Source: a virus. Taken from it: a stretch of DNA of 64,000 bases. The position numbers and the translations under genes are program-made. The notes below the pieces were generated by a model that saw nothing but the letters and a program-made list of their open reading frames with translations, made no database searches and was not told the origin of the DNA. The stretch spans positions 24,158 through 88,157 of IMG/VR virus record IMGVR_UViG_3300028734_000017. One strand, 5' to 3'. This document shows positions 17,096 through 24,332 of this stretch, in pieces. The first letter of the stretch is position 1; the number at the start of each line of letters is the position of its first letter.

Positions 17096-17829
17096 CAGAA
17101 AAAATAAAAATCGGAATCGATATTAACGAAATCTTGCGAGCCAAATGGCTTCAGTTTGATCGTTATTATTTCAATGAGTTTGGCGCAGATGGTGTGCCAA
17201 CAAATATACCCTATGTATATGACTATTTTAACACATATAAATGGGAAGCAGTTAGCGAACAAATAAAAGTACTTAAGGACAAATTTGTTGACGATATTAG
17301 CCCTCTAAGCTACGTTACAGACGAGAATGGTGATGCGCCAGTCGATGCATACATTTCAAATGTTGAAACAGTTAATCAAACTGGACTTGAAGTGTATAAT
17401 AAATTCATGCATCTTGATTATGTCTTTGAAATATCTGGCTCTGCGCCGTTTATGTATAAAGGACTTGACTTAGACCTTAAGAATTTCTTATACAAATATG
17501 GTAAGAATATTGAGGTGACAATTTTCTCCGTAGAGAATGTTCACACTATTCCGCCAACATTATTCTTCCTGAGTAGGGTAATGTCACGCTTTAGTAATTA
17601 TAAATTTGTTGAGAAGTCAACAGATATTATTAAAGACGTTGATATTATAATTACAACAGACCCAGAGTTGCTTGATACAAAGCTTCAAGAAGGTAAAACA
17701 ATTATTAAAATTGATAGACCATATAATGTTGAAAATGGTAAACAATATACATCAGTCCTACAATTAGTGGAATTGGTCGATAACGACGAGTTCGAAAAAA
17801 TGATAGGATACACAAAAACAATCGAATAA
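17092..17829 (+). CDS. Possible HAD-like phosphatase fold protein
   Basis: 245 residues. It opens with KIGIDINEILRAKW, which resembles HAD motif I with the second Asp replaced by Asn. Around 145-175 comes VTIFSVEN, a possible motif II, and near 190-215 VDIIITTDPELL with a following KTIIKIDRPYN. This Rossmann-like order suggests a deoxynucleotidase-type HAD fold. The altered motif I may mean it is inactive or has another activity. It overlaps phoH by 4 nt and precedes a glycosyltransferase by 8 nt, so a joint role in nucleotide or sugar phosphate handling is possible. Assignment is tentative. Confidence 0.5.
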   Translation: MTEKIKIGIDINEILRAKWLQFDRYYFNEFGADGVPTNIPYVYDYFNTYKWEAVSEQIKVLKDKFVDDISPLSYVTDENGDAPVDAYISNVETVNQTGLEVYNKFMHLDYVFEISGSAPFMYKGLDLDLKNFLYKYGKNIEVTIFSVENVHTIPPTLFFLSRVMSRFSNYKFVEKSTDIIKDVDIIITTDPELLDTKLQEGKTIIKIDRPYNVENGKQYTSVLQLVELVDNDEFEKMIGYTKTIE

Positions 17830-17837
17830 TTACAAAA

Positions 17838-18932
17838 ATGCTAGAAAATAACGATTTAAACAAAGAAAAGATCACTGTTTTAACAAAAGCAGTCGCAAGA
17901 TTGGAAGCAAAGGAATCTAAGTTCATATTCTGTGTTCCAGACTCTGCAGGCCCTTCCGCATCAGTATATGAGCTATATACACATGCAAATGTTTTAAAGA
18001 ATATGGGATATAACGTCACAATGATGACCGAAAGTTCTGATCTGAAAGCTCCTGAGTGGATTGAACCATCATTGACAGACATTAAACATGTATTAATTAC
18101 TGATTCAAAAATAAATGTATCGCCAGATGACTTTATGATCATTCCAGAGGTGTTTACGAATATTATGGAACAAACAAAGAACTTACCATGTAAGAAAATA
18201 TGTTTGTTACAGTCTTTTGATTACATGTTAAATGGCTTAATTCCAGGCACTGACTTCGAATTGTTCGGTATTAATGATGTTATTACAACATCTGAAACAC
18301 TTAGAACAATGCTTAACACATTTTATGGTGAAAAGTATAAAGTGGAAACATATGATATTGGTATTCCAGACTACTTCAAGCCATCTGAAATGCCTCAGAA
18401 ACCAGTTATCTCTATCGTAGGCAGAAATAGTAATGACATTTCAAAGGTTATTAAACTATTTTTCAGTAAGTATCCTCATTTGAAATGGGTGACATTTGAT
18501 CCATTGCTAACGAACACTAAACCGCCGACACAATTGGATAGAATTGACTTCGCCGAAAGACTTAGAAATAACTTTGCGGCTGTGTGGATTGATAGAATAG
18601 CATCTTTCGGAACATTCCCAATTGAGTGTATGAAAAGTGGTGTAATTCCGATCTTTATTGTCCCAGACATTGAGCCAGAATATTTGCAAGACGCCAGCAA
18701 GAAATATGTTGAGGCAGGCATGTATACCAGCAATATTTATGATATTCCTGTTATGATCGGCGATTTATTAACTAAATTCATCGATGACAGTATTCCAGAT
18801 CAAATCTATGAAACAATGTCAGCAATTGCCGACAGATATACAATGGATAAATCTGAAAAACAGCTTACAGAGATTTACTCTAAATATGTTGAAGAAAGAA
18901 TAAGCTTTTTGAAAAATGCATTAAACAATTAA
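17838..18932 (+). CDS. GT-B fold glycosyltransferase
   Basis: 364 residues. Order of segments: FIFCVPDSAGPSASVYELYTHANVLKNMGYNVTMMT (an N-terminal Rossmann half with the acceptor-binding gly/ser loop), VITTSETLRTML at the domain boundary, then PVISIVGRNSNDISKVIK starting the second Rossmann half, and a nucleotide-sugar site near FGTFPIECMKSGVIPI, which mirrors the E-x7-E region of GT4-type enzymes. The likely reaction is sugar transfer from a nucleotide sugar; the acceptor is unknown. It starts 8 nt after the HAD-like gene and 6 nt before a GT-A enzyme, so the three form an operon. Confidence 0.65.
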   Translation: MLENNDLNKEKITVLTKAVARLEAKESKFIFCVPDSAGPSASVYELYTHANVLKNMGYNVTMMTESSDLKAPEWIEPSLTDIKHVLITDSKINVSPDDFMIIPEVFTNIMEQTKNLPCKKICLLQSFDYMLNGLIPGTDFELFGINDVITTSETLRTMLNTFYGEKYKVETYDIGIPDYFKPSEMPQKPVISIVGRNSNDISKVIKLFFSKYPHLKWVTFDPLLTNTKPPTQLDRIDFAERLRNNFAAVWIDRIASFGTFPIECMKSGVIPIFIVPDIEPEYLQDASKKYVEAGMYTSNIYDIPVMIGDLLTKFIDDSIPDQIYETMSAIADRYTMDKSEKQLTEIYSKYVEERISFLKNALNN

Positions 18933-18938
18933 TAGAAA

Positions 18939-19739
18939 ATGACACAATTAAGTATAATAATTCCAGTATCAGAATTCAATGACACTGTTAAAGAATATCT
19001 AGCTAAGGCGATTAAATCTGTTGCAGATCAGGACAATGCTCCTGATAAGCCACAGTTAGTAGTGGTATTTCCACCAAAAGCCGCACAGGTAATATTCTTT
19101 GTGAAAGAGCTAAATCTTGAAAACGTTGTAAAATTTATAACGACTACAGATGCAGCTGCCGACTATCAGTCACAAATCAATTGGGCTGTAAATGAAATTG
19201 ATACTGAATATTTTTCAGTTTTAGAATTTGATGATGAACTAGGCAAAACATACGTGAAAAACGCTACACAGTACGCAGCAGCTTATCCGCTTGTAGATAT
19301 TTTCATTCTAATGATGCTTGAAGTTGATACTGAAAACAAACCAGTAAAAATTTCGAACGAAATTGCTTGGTCGCAGCATTTCGCAGGCGACATTGAAAAC
19401 CTTGGGTATCTTAGCGTTGAAACCGTTAAATCTTATTCAGACTTCAAGCTTTCGGGTGCTGTGATTAAAAAATCAGACTTTGTAAAGAATGGTGGATATA
19501 AAGTTAATATAAAGTTAACATTTATGTTTGAATACTTGCTAAGGTCATTGAATAATAACAGCAAGGCTTTCATCATTCCAAAGATCATCTACAAGCATTT
19601 GGTAGATCGCCCAGACAGCATGTTCGAAGTATATTCTAAAACAATGCCAAAACTGGAACGTAAGTTTTGGTTCGACATTGCAATGAAGGAGTACTTCTTC
19701 AATAAAGATAGAGAGTTAAATCTATCTAGCATTAGTTAA
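18939..19739 (+). CDS. Family 2 (GT-A) glycosyltransferase-like protein
   Basis: 266 residues. The start QLSIIIPVSEFND is the classical first strand of GT2 enzymes, followed by an AIKSVADQ helix. VLEFDDELGK (about 97-106) supplies a DxD-like metal site, and LSGAVIKKSDFVKNGGY matches the acceptor-side region. It is shorter and more divergent than typical GT2 proteins, so catalysis is likely but not certain. With the GT-B gene before it and the two-domain enzyme at 2.6-4.1 kb, it makes three glycosyltransferase genes in 64 kb. Confidence 0.65.
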   Translation: MTQLSIIIPVSEFNDTVKEYLAKAIKSVADQDNAPDKPQLVVVFPPKAAQVIFFVKELNLENVVKFITTTDAAADYQSQINWAVNEIDTEYFSVLEFDDELGKTYVKNATQYAAAYPLVDIFILMMLEVDTENKPVKISNEIAWSQHFAGDIENLGYLSVETVKSYSDFKLSGAVIKKSDFVKNGGYKVNIKLTFMFEYLLRSLNNNSKAFIIPKIIYKHLVDRPDSMFEVYSKTMPKLERKFWFDIAMKEYFFNKDRELNLSSIS

Positions 19740-19753
19740 AAACGAATATTTAA

Positions 19754-20500
19754 ATGAAAAAAAAGAAATATGAGTTATACTTTGCCGAAAAAGAGGAACA
19801 AGCCATAATCGACTATATTGCGACAGATTCCGCCGAAGTTAAAAACAAAATTTATAATGAAATATTGATTGTACCATTTCGTAAAATGATACAATCAATA
19901 TTACGAAAATATCCGATTTATATCGGATGCTACGACATTGCAGAGGTTGAATCCAATGCTTTGAGTCATCTTATTGAGCAAATGGTTAAGTATAAACCAG
20001 ATACAATTACAAAATCTGGTAACAAGACCAAAGCTTTCAGTTATTGTCAAACAATTGTTCGTAACTATTATAAGGATCATGGTAGAAAAAGCTACACCGA
20101 AAAGAAGACTAACTTATCTTATGAGGATTATACCGATGATTTCGATAATAATTCTTCGTATGCATATGAACTTGATGGCGAAAACAGCGTTGACATACTT
20201 GATAAATTAATTCAATCTATTATAGATGAGATTAATGATAAAATATCTCAGCCAACTATTAAGAAAAATGAACTTGTCGTTGGCGATGCCATTATAAACA
20301 TTCTTAAAAATTGGGAATTACTGTTCAAAGAAGATAGCCCCGATGGTAAGTATAATAAAAAGGTTAGCAATATTTTTGCAAAGAATAAGATTTTGCTATA
20401 TCTAAAGGAAATAACAAATCTGTCAACAAAGGAAATTCGTGTGGCTATTAAGCCTTTCAAGGATTTATACTACATGAAGAAACAGAGCTTTTTCCAATAA
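19754..20500 (+). CDS. Candidate T4 gp55-like late-transcription sigma factor
   Basis: 248 residues, highly charged. A helical core (about 30-112) ends in KAFSYCQTIVRNYYKDHGRK, matching sigma region 2 and in particular T4 gp55 (compare its [23 protein letters not shown]). A basic/tyrosine region follows (RKSYTEKKTN). No region 4 HTH is obvious, as in gp55. The protein ends KKQSFFQ; T4 gp55 ends with a hydrophobic sliding-clamp-binding peptide, so this terminus may do the same. The recurrent AGTATTTATA motif before late genes supplies the expected target. Similarity is moderate and judged by eye. Confidence 0.55.
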   Translation: MKKKKYELYFAEKEEQAIIDYIATDSAEVKNKIYNEILIVPFRKMIQSILRKYPIYIGCYDIAEVESNALSHLIEQMVKYKPDTITKSGNKTKAFSYCQTIVRNYYKDHGRKSYTEKKTNLSYEDYTDDFDNNSSYAYELDGENSVDILDKLIQSIIDEINDKISQPTIKKNELVVGDAIINILKNWELLFKEDSPDGKYNKKVSNIFAKNKILLYLKEITNLSTKEIRVAIKPFKDLYYMKKQSFFQ

Positions 20501-20512
20501 ATCATATTTTTT

Positions 20513-20522
20513 AGTATTTATA
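20513..20522 (+). promoter_or_regulatory. Late promoter motif AGTATTTATA
   Basis: Plus-strand AGTATTTATA, 15 nt before the ATG at 20538 and just after the sigma-like gene. It opens the 20.5-23.7 kb structural unit. Confidence 0.65.
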
Positions 20523-20537
20523 TGTAAAAACTATAAT

Positions 20538-20912
20538 ATGCCAAGACCAGCAAGAAAAAGATTGAGATTCGATGAAGAAAGTATGAACGATCTTCTACAG
20601 GAAATTTATGACGATTCGCTCAATATCAAGCAAAAAGCTATACGTCTGTTTAATAAATGGGAAGTAAAGATTAAAGAAACTGGCGAAGTTGCCGCTATCG
20701 GCGATCAGCTTATCAAGCTTATTGCAGCAGAAGCCAAAAATGCTGACCAGAAATTGTTAATGTTAAAATATCTTAAAGAAGTTGTATATGACTCTAAGAC
20801 AAAGACTAACGGCGATGACGAAAAGGCTGATGACATTAGCAGCGATAGCAGACAGGCTTTAATTGACATGGTTCATGACGAAATGGATAAAGAAAAAGAA
20901 AAGACGCAGTAA
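20538..20912 (+). CDS. Helical basic/acidic protein; candidate small terminase
   Basis: 124 residues. A basic N-terminus (RPARKRLRF) is followed by helices (DLLQEIYDDSLNIKQKAIRLF, QLIKLIAAEAKNADQKLLMLKYL) and an acidic tail. A DNA-contacting basic start with a coiled-coil oligomerisation helix is the general form of small terminases such as T4 gp16. The gene has a late motif, consistent with a packaging role, but it lies far from the large terminase and no sequence motif is diagnostic. It could equally be a virion assembly factor. The next gene follows after 2 nt. Confidence 0.45.
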   Translation: MPRPARKRLRFDEESMNDLLQEIYDDSLNIKQKAIRLFNKWEVKIKETGEVAAIGDQLIKLIAAEAKNADQKLLMLKYLKEVVYDSKTKTNGDDEKADDISSDSRQALIDMVHDEMDKEKEKTQ

Positions 20913-20914
20913 AT

Positions 20915-22228
20915 ATGAGTATTAGCGAGAGAAAACAAAGTATATTTGCTACAATTGGGTCATTGTCTTCTTTACATGATGAAAAGGAAATTACTAAATT
21001 GAAAAGTACTTATAAATCCGTAAAGACTAAATCCAATGACGAGATAGCATTTTTGCTCGATGTGTTAAAACAGGTCGTTGGCGGTGCTTTGTTAAAGGAA
21101 ATGATCGGCGGACTTTTAACAGACTTTTTTACAAAGGTAGAATCTGAAATGAAAGAACCTTTGAAAAAACAGTTTACACAGGGTAACAGCGGCGATCAGA
21201 TACCTGCGTCTTTTAAGAATGGAATCCAAGTGCCTATTAAAAGCATTGATTCGCAGTCTAAGTTTAAGATCAAATCTGGGACTATTTCGGAAGACCTTAA
21301 ATTTAATAATGTTATTCCAGATTTTGATACAAAGGTACGGTCAGCTTATTTAAATCAAGTGCCACAAGAATACTGTGGTTTGTCAATGAGTTTTGATCAG
21401 GTGACGCAATCATTAACCTTTAAACCGACTACGGCTACTGAAAATTTTAGTATAGGTAAATGGTTTTCAGATTATATTGATGCAGCCGCTATCATAAATA
21501 AAAAAGAGGTTGTTACGAACATTTTGGATGCCATTTTTGGCACTATGGCTAAGACAGAGGATAAGAGCATAGATCAGATTATAAACGAGCTTAAATTACA
21601 GGAAACCATAAACAATATGCTCGACGATGATAACAATCCGTTAAATCTGAATGATATCATTGATGCAGCAAATGCTTTAAAAAATGGTACTGTTGAGTAT
21701 AATTTAGGATGCGGATATATCTATAACAGTTTAACGCCAGAATTTTTCTCTGGCGCAACTACAACAATATCATCATCCAATGATCCTACTCTTGTTGGCA
21801 ATGCCGTTGAATCCTGTATTACCAATGGTGAGAATCCAGATACAATAGCTATTATTGACGAGAATTCTGCCGCCGCAAGAGATGGATATTTCGCTAGGAT
21901 TATTAATATGATTAAAGAGAAAATCATAAACGCTTTAGTTATGTCGCCTCAAATAGTTACGCTTAGGGCAATTATGGGAACATTAACATCTGGAAATCAG
22001 CCAAGCCCAAGCACAACAATTCTTGAGGAGGTCGGCGATGCAAAACAATTCATTAAATGCTTAGCACCTGTATTTGTTAATATGATGGTTGATTATATTT
22101 TGGCTATAGTGGTTTCAGAGTTATCTAAGTTATTATCGCCAATAATACAAAAGCTCGTTAAGGAAAAGACAAATCAGGTTAAAAGAATTATTCAGAGTCT
22201 TATACCAACAAAATTAGTAAAAATATGA
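20915..22228 (+). CDS. Large late structural protein, unassigned
   Basis: 437 residues, no family recognised. The N-terminus is helical with a hydrophobic stretch (VGGALLKEMIGGLLTDFF). A beta-rich middle contains QEYCGLSMSFDQ. The C-terminal 100 residues are helical and hydrophobic (VFVNMMVDYILAIVVSELSKLL), compatible with membrane or tail-core contact. It sits between the candidate terminase gene and the spike gene in a late unit and overlaps the next gene by ATGA. Likely a baseplate or tail component. Confidence 0.55.
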   Translation: MSISERKQSIFATIGSLSSLHDEKEITKLKSTYKSVKTKSNDEIAFLLDVLKQVVGGALLKEMIGGLLTDFFTKVESEMKEPLKKQFTQGNSGDQIPASFKNGIQVPIKSIDSQSKFKIKSGTISEDLKFNNVIPDFDTKVRSAYLNQVPQEYCGLSMSFDQVTQSLTFKPTTATENFSIGKWFSDYIDAAAIINKKEVVTNILDAIFGTMAKTEDKSIDQIINELKLQETINNMLDDDNNPLNLNDIIDAANALKNGTVEYNLGCGYIYNSLTPEFFSGATTTISSSNDPTLVGNAVESCITNGENPDTIAIIDENSAAARDGYFARIINMIKEKIINALVMSPQIVTLRAIMGTLTSGNQPSPSTTILEEVGDAKQFIKCLAPVFVNMMVDYILAIVVSELSKLLSPIIQKLVKEKTNQVKRIIQSLIPTKLVKI

Positions 22229-22614
22229 GCATAGAATCTTTAATGGACTACATATCCAAACTGTTAAACATAAATGTGAGTTCAGCTCCAACTATTCCAA
22301 CGCCACTAATACTTACAGGCGTTGCTAATAGATCGGGTTTATCGCCAATAAAAATAGCATCGAGAATTATTGCTAGGAAAAGTGAGGCAGGTCTGTCTGT
22401 TGGAGTATTATCAACAGGCGAAGTCGCACCTGATGAAATCATGGAAAGAATTCGTGTTGAAGAGATAATTAGAGCATTGCAAGAGGAGGCTATCATACTG
22501 GTAGCCATACCCCCAGGAATTTTGGTGCAAGCAGCTGGAACGTCACCATCAGGCCCTGTAACAGTACTTGGGTCAACAACAAATTTATCAGGTGGTAAAG
22601 GAATAATATTATAA
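22225..22614 (+). CDS. Small late protein with Gly/Pro-rich C-terminus
   Basis: 129 residues, start overlapping the previous stop (ATGA). A helical middle (VAPDEIMERIRVEEIIRALQEEAI) is followed by a Gly/Pro/Thr-rich tail (PPGILVQAAGTSPSGPVTVLG). Function is unknown. The tail composition resembles flexible baseplate linkers. It belongs to the late unit that ends with the OB-fold spike gene. Confidence 0.55.
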   Translation: MSIESLMDYISKLLNINVSSAPTIPTPLILTGVANRSGLSPIKIASRIIARKSEAGLSVGVLSTGEVAPDEIMERIRVEEIIRALQEEAIILVAIPPGILVQAAGTSPSGPVTVLGSTTNLSGGKGIIL

Positions 22615-22616
22615 GC

Positions 22617-22835
22617 ATGACAGATATAAAAGAATTTACGCCAACTGAATTATTGCATGAGATTAACATTGTAAAAGTGTCCCATGATAATCTGAAAGAC
22701 AATGTCATTGATTTAACACACATAATTGACGATACAACGGCACTTATTAATGAGAAGCTGGATTACATAAGAGAACTTGAAAAGAAGTATATCGAATTGA
22801 TTGAAGAACTTGATAACCGAAAATTAATAGAATAA
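22617..22835 (+). CDS. Small coiled-coil protein
   Basis: 72 residues, almost entirely one predicted amphipathic helix (DNLKDNVIDLTHIIDD, then EKLDYIRELEKKYIELIEEL). It follows after 2 nt and precedes the spike protein by 1 nt. It could be an assembly chaperone or trimerisation helix for the adjacent spike protein; this is contextual inference. Confidence 0.55.
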   Translation: MTDIKEFTPTELLHEINIVKVSHDNLKDNVIDLTHIIDDTTALINEKLDYIRELEKKYIELIEELDNRKLIE

Positions 22836-22836
22836 A

Positions 22837-23724
22837 ATGTACGATAGAAAAACATTACAAACGCACAGGATATTTGAAAGCGAAAGCACTGGTGGTAACA
22901 CCACTCGAACCATATATTATGGCGAGGTTATATCTATAACCGATTCTACCGATGGCGGAAGAATAAGGGTAAAGATATTGGAACTTGATAATAAGAAGGA
23001 CGAGAATGATTTGCCTTATTGTAGCCCAATGCTTCCAAAATATTATCACATTTACCCTAAAGTGGGCGAAGTAGTGCGTGTATTTATAATGGATACTAAA
23101 TACCCTAACAGAAATAGATTTTGGATGGGTAGCGTGATTTCACAACCCCAGAAGATTGAGTTCGATTCAGTTTATACAGCATTATCAACAACTGAGATGG
23201 GTGCAGTTCAGCCTTTAAAATCGGTGAAAACAAATCCGAACACTACTGGTGTATTTCCAGAGATTGATGATGTCGGCATTATTGGTAGAGTGAATACCGA
23301 TATAATTTTAAAAAAGAATCAGGTTATTATTCGTGCTGGCAAGCATATGAATGGCGATATTAATACGCTTAATACAAAAAATCCATCGTCATTAACAATG
23401 ACATTTGAACCCATTATTAATAGCTCAGATTATTATAGTAACTCAATCCTTGTTTCAGATAAAATAGCACTACTATCGCATAATGGTAATCCTAATTTTA
23501 AATCGACAATACTTACGCCACAGGACAGGATAAATATCTTTGAAAATGGTCACCCAATAGGTCGTGGGGACATTATTGTTTACGTTTTAAATATGTTTAG
23601 AAAAGCATTGTTGTCGCATAAACATGGATACTCTAACACGCCGCCTTTACTCGAAACAATTTTAACTGATATCGAAAAATTCGACTTCGATAGTATTTTA
23701 CAAAAGAATATTGTTACAAATTAA
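22837..23724 (+). CDS. gp5-like OB-fold baseplate spike protein
   Basis: 295 residues. Residues 26-100 read YYGEVISITDSTDGGRIRVK, then LPYCSPMLPKYYHIYPKVGEVVRVF and RFWMGSV. This is the OB-fold order (strand 1 with D-x-x-x-x-GRVRV, the LPY/LPWA loop, the P-x-x-GE-x-V strand) of T4 gp5 N-terminal and VgrG/gpV-type spike bases. The T4 lysozyme and beta-helix parts are absent. The lysozyme function is instead fused to the hub protein at 47-52 kb. A perfect terminator follows the stop. Confidence 0.7.
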   Translation: MYDRKTLQTHRIFESESTGGNTTRTIYYGEVISITDSTDGGRIRVKILELDNKKDENDLPYCSPMLPKYYHIYPKVGEVVRVFIMDTKYPNRNRFWMGSVISQPQKIEFDSVYTALSTTEMGAVQPLKSVKTNPNTTGVFPEIDDVGIIGRVNTDIILKKNQVIIRAGKHMNGDINTLNTKNPSSLTMTFEPIINSSDYYSNSILVSDKIALLSHNGNPNFKSTILTPQDRINIFENGHPIGRGDIIVYVLNMFRKALLSHKHGYSNTPPLLETILTDIEKFDFDSILQKNIVTN

Positions 23725-23754
23725 AAAACCGTATATCTCTATACGGTTTTTTAA
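23721..23754. terminator. Bidirectional intrinsic terminator
   Basis: A perfect 14-bp stem (23721-23734 with 23741-23754), GC-core CCGTAT/ATACGG flanked by A6/T6, with a 6-nt loop. It separates the plus-strand spike gene from the minus-strand tail tube gene and can serve both. Confidence 0.9.
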
Positions 23755-23769
23755 TTTTGTGTAATGCTG

Positions 23770-24258
23770 TTAAACATTCAAAATACATCTCCAAGGTTGG
23801 ATTTTTACATTTACGGTAGCAAGTCCATCATCGTCATAGCTGTTTTCGCCAAAATCGATAGATGTTATCATACATTGCTCCAAGAACCATTTCTCAACCT
23901 CAACACCGACTGGATCGAGTGCCTTAAGATAAATGTTCTTTTTGTAACCAGCAGCATAACCCATACGTCCTGTTAGTGATTCGACATGCAATCTTACCCA
24001 TTCCATAAGTTGCTGTGATGTTGAAGGCCCGATCACGTCAAGAAAGGTAAGGTCGAGTTCTTGCCAAGCATATGCACCTGCGACATAATTAGTCTCATTC
24101 ATATACTTAATATCAACCTTATTTATATTCAGTGATGGTCTCTTGAATTTTTGTATAGCCCATACTTCAATGCCAAGTTCGTCTGGAAATTCGGCGAAGA
24201 AACGATTAATACGTTTTGGTTCATATGCGAATGGAATACCCCTAATTAAATCTGCCAT
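23770..24258 (-). CDS. Tail tube protein (gp19-like)
   Basis: 162 residues, the usual tail tube length. It begins MADLIRGIPFAYEPKRINRFFAEFP, has RPSLNINKVDIKYMN and WQELDLTFLDVIGPSTSQQLMEW, and ends with GLATVNVKIQPWRC. This reproduces the beta-barrel order of T4 gp19 and its relatives, including the 'RPS/N ... W-x-x-I ... D' core. It is found next to the sheath gene on the same strand, as in T4 (18-19). It has its own late motif 14 nt upstream, after a terminator, so tube and sheath can be expressed in different amounts. Confidence 0.85.
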   Translation of the reverse strand: MADLIRGIPFAYEPKRINRFFAEFPDELGIEVWAIQKFKRPSLNINKVDIKYMNETNYVAGAYAWQELDLTFLDVIGPSTSQQLMEWVRLHVESLTGRMGYAAGYKKNIYLKALDPVGVEVEKWFLEQCMITSIDFGENSYDDDGLATVNVKIQPWRCILNV

Positions 24259-24272
24259 GTTGTCTTTTTTAT

Positions 24273-24282
24273 TATAAATACT
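24273..24282 (-). promoter_or_regulatory. Late promoter motif AGTATTTATA
   Basis: Minus-strand AGTATTTATA, 14 nt before the tail tube ATG at 24258. Confidence 0.65.
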
Positions 24283-24293
24283 AATTTTTTTAA

Positions 24294-24326
24294 AAATTGA
24301 GCTTACATAATTTATAAGCTCAATTT
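24294..24326 (-). terminator. Terminator after tail sheath gene
   Basis: AAATTGAGCTTA (24294-24305) pairs perfectly with TAAGCTCAATTT (24315-24326) around a 9-nt loop and is followed on the minus strand by a T-rich run. It lies 6 nt beyond the sheath stop. Confidence 0.8.
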
Positions 24327-24332
24327 ATATAT

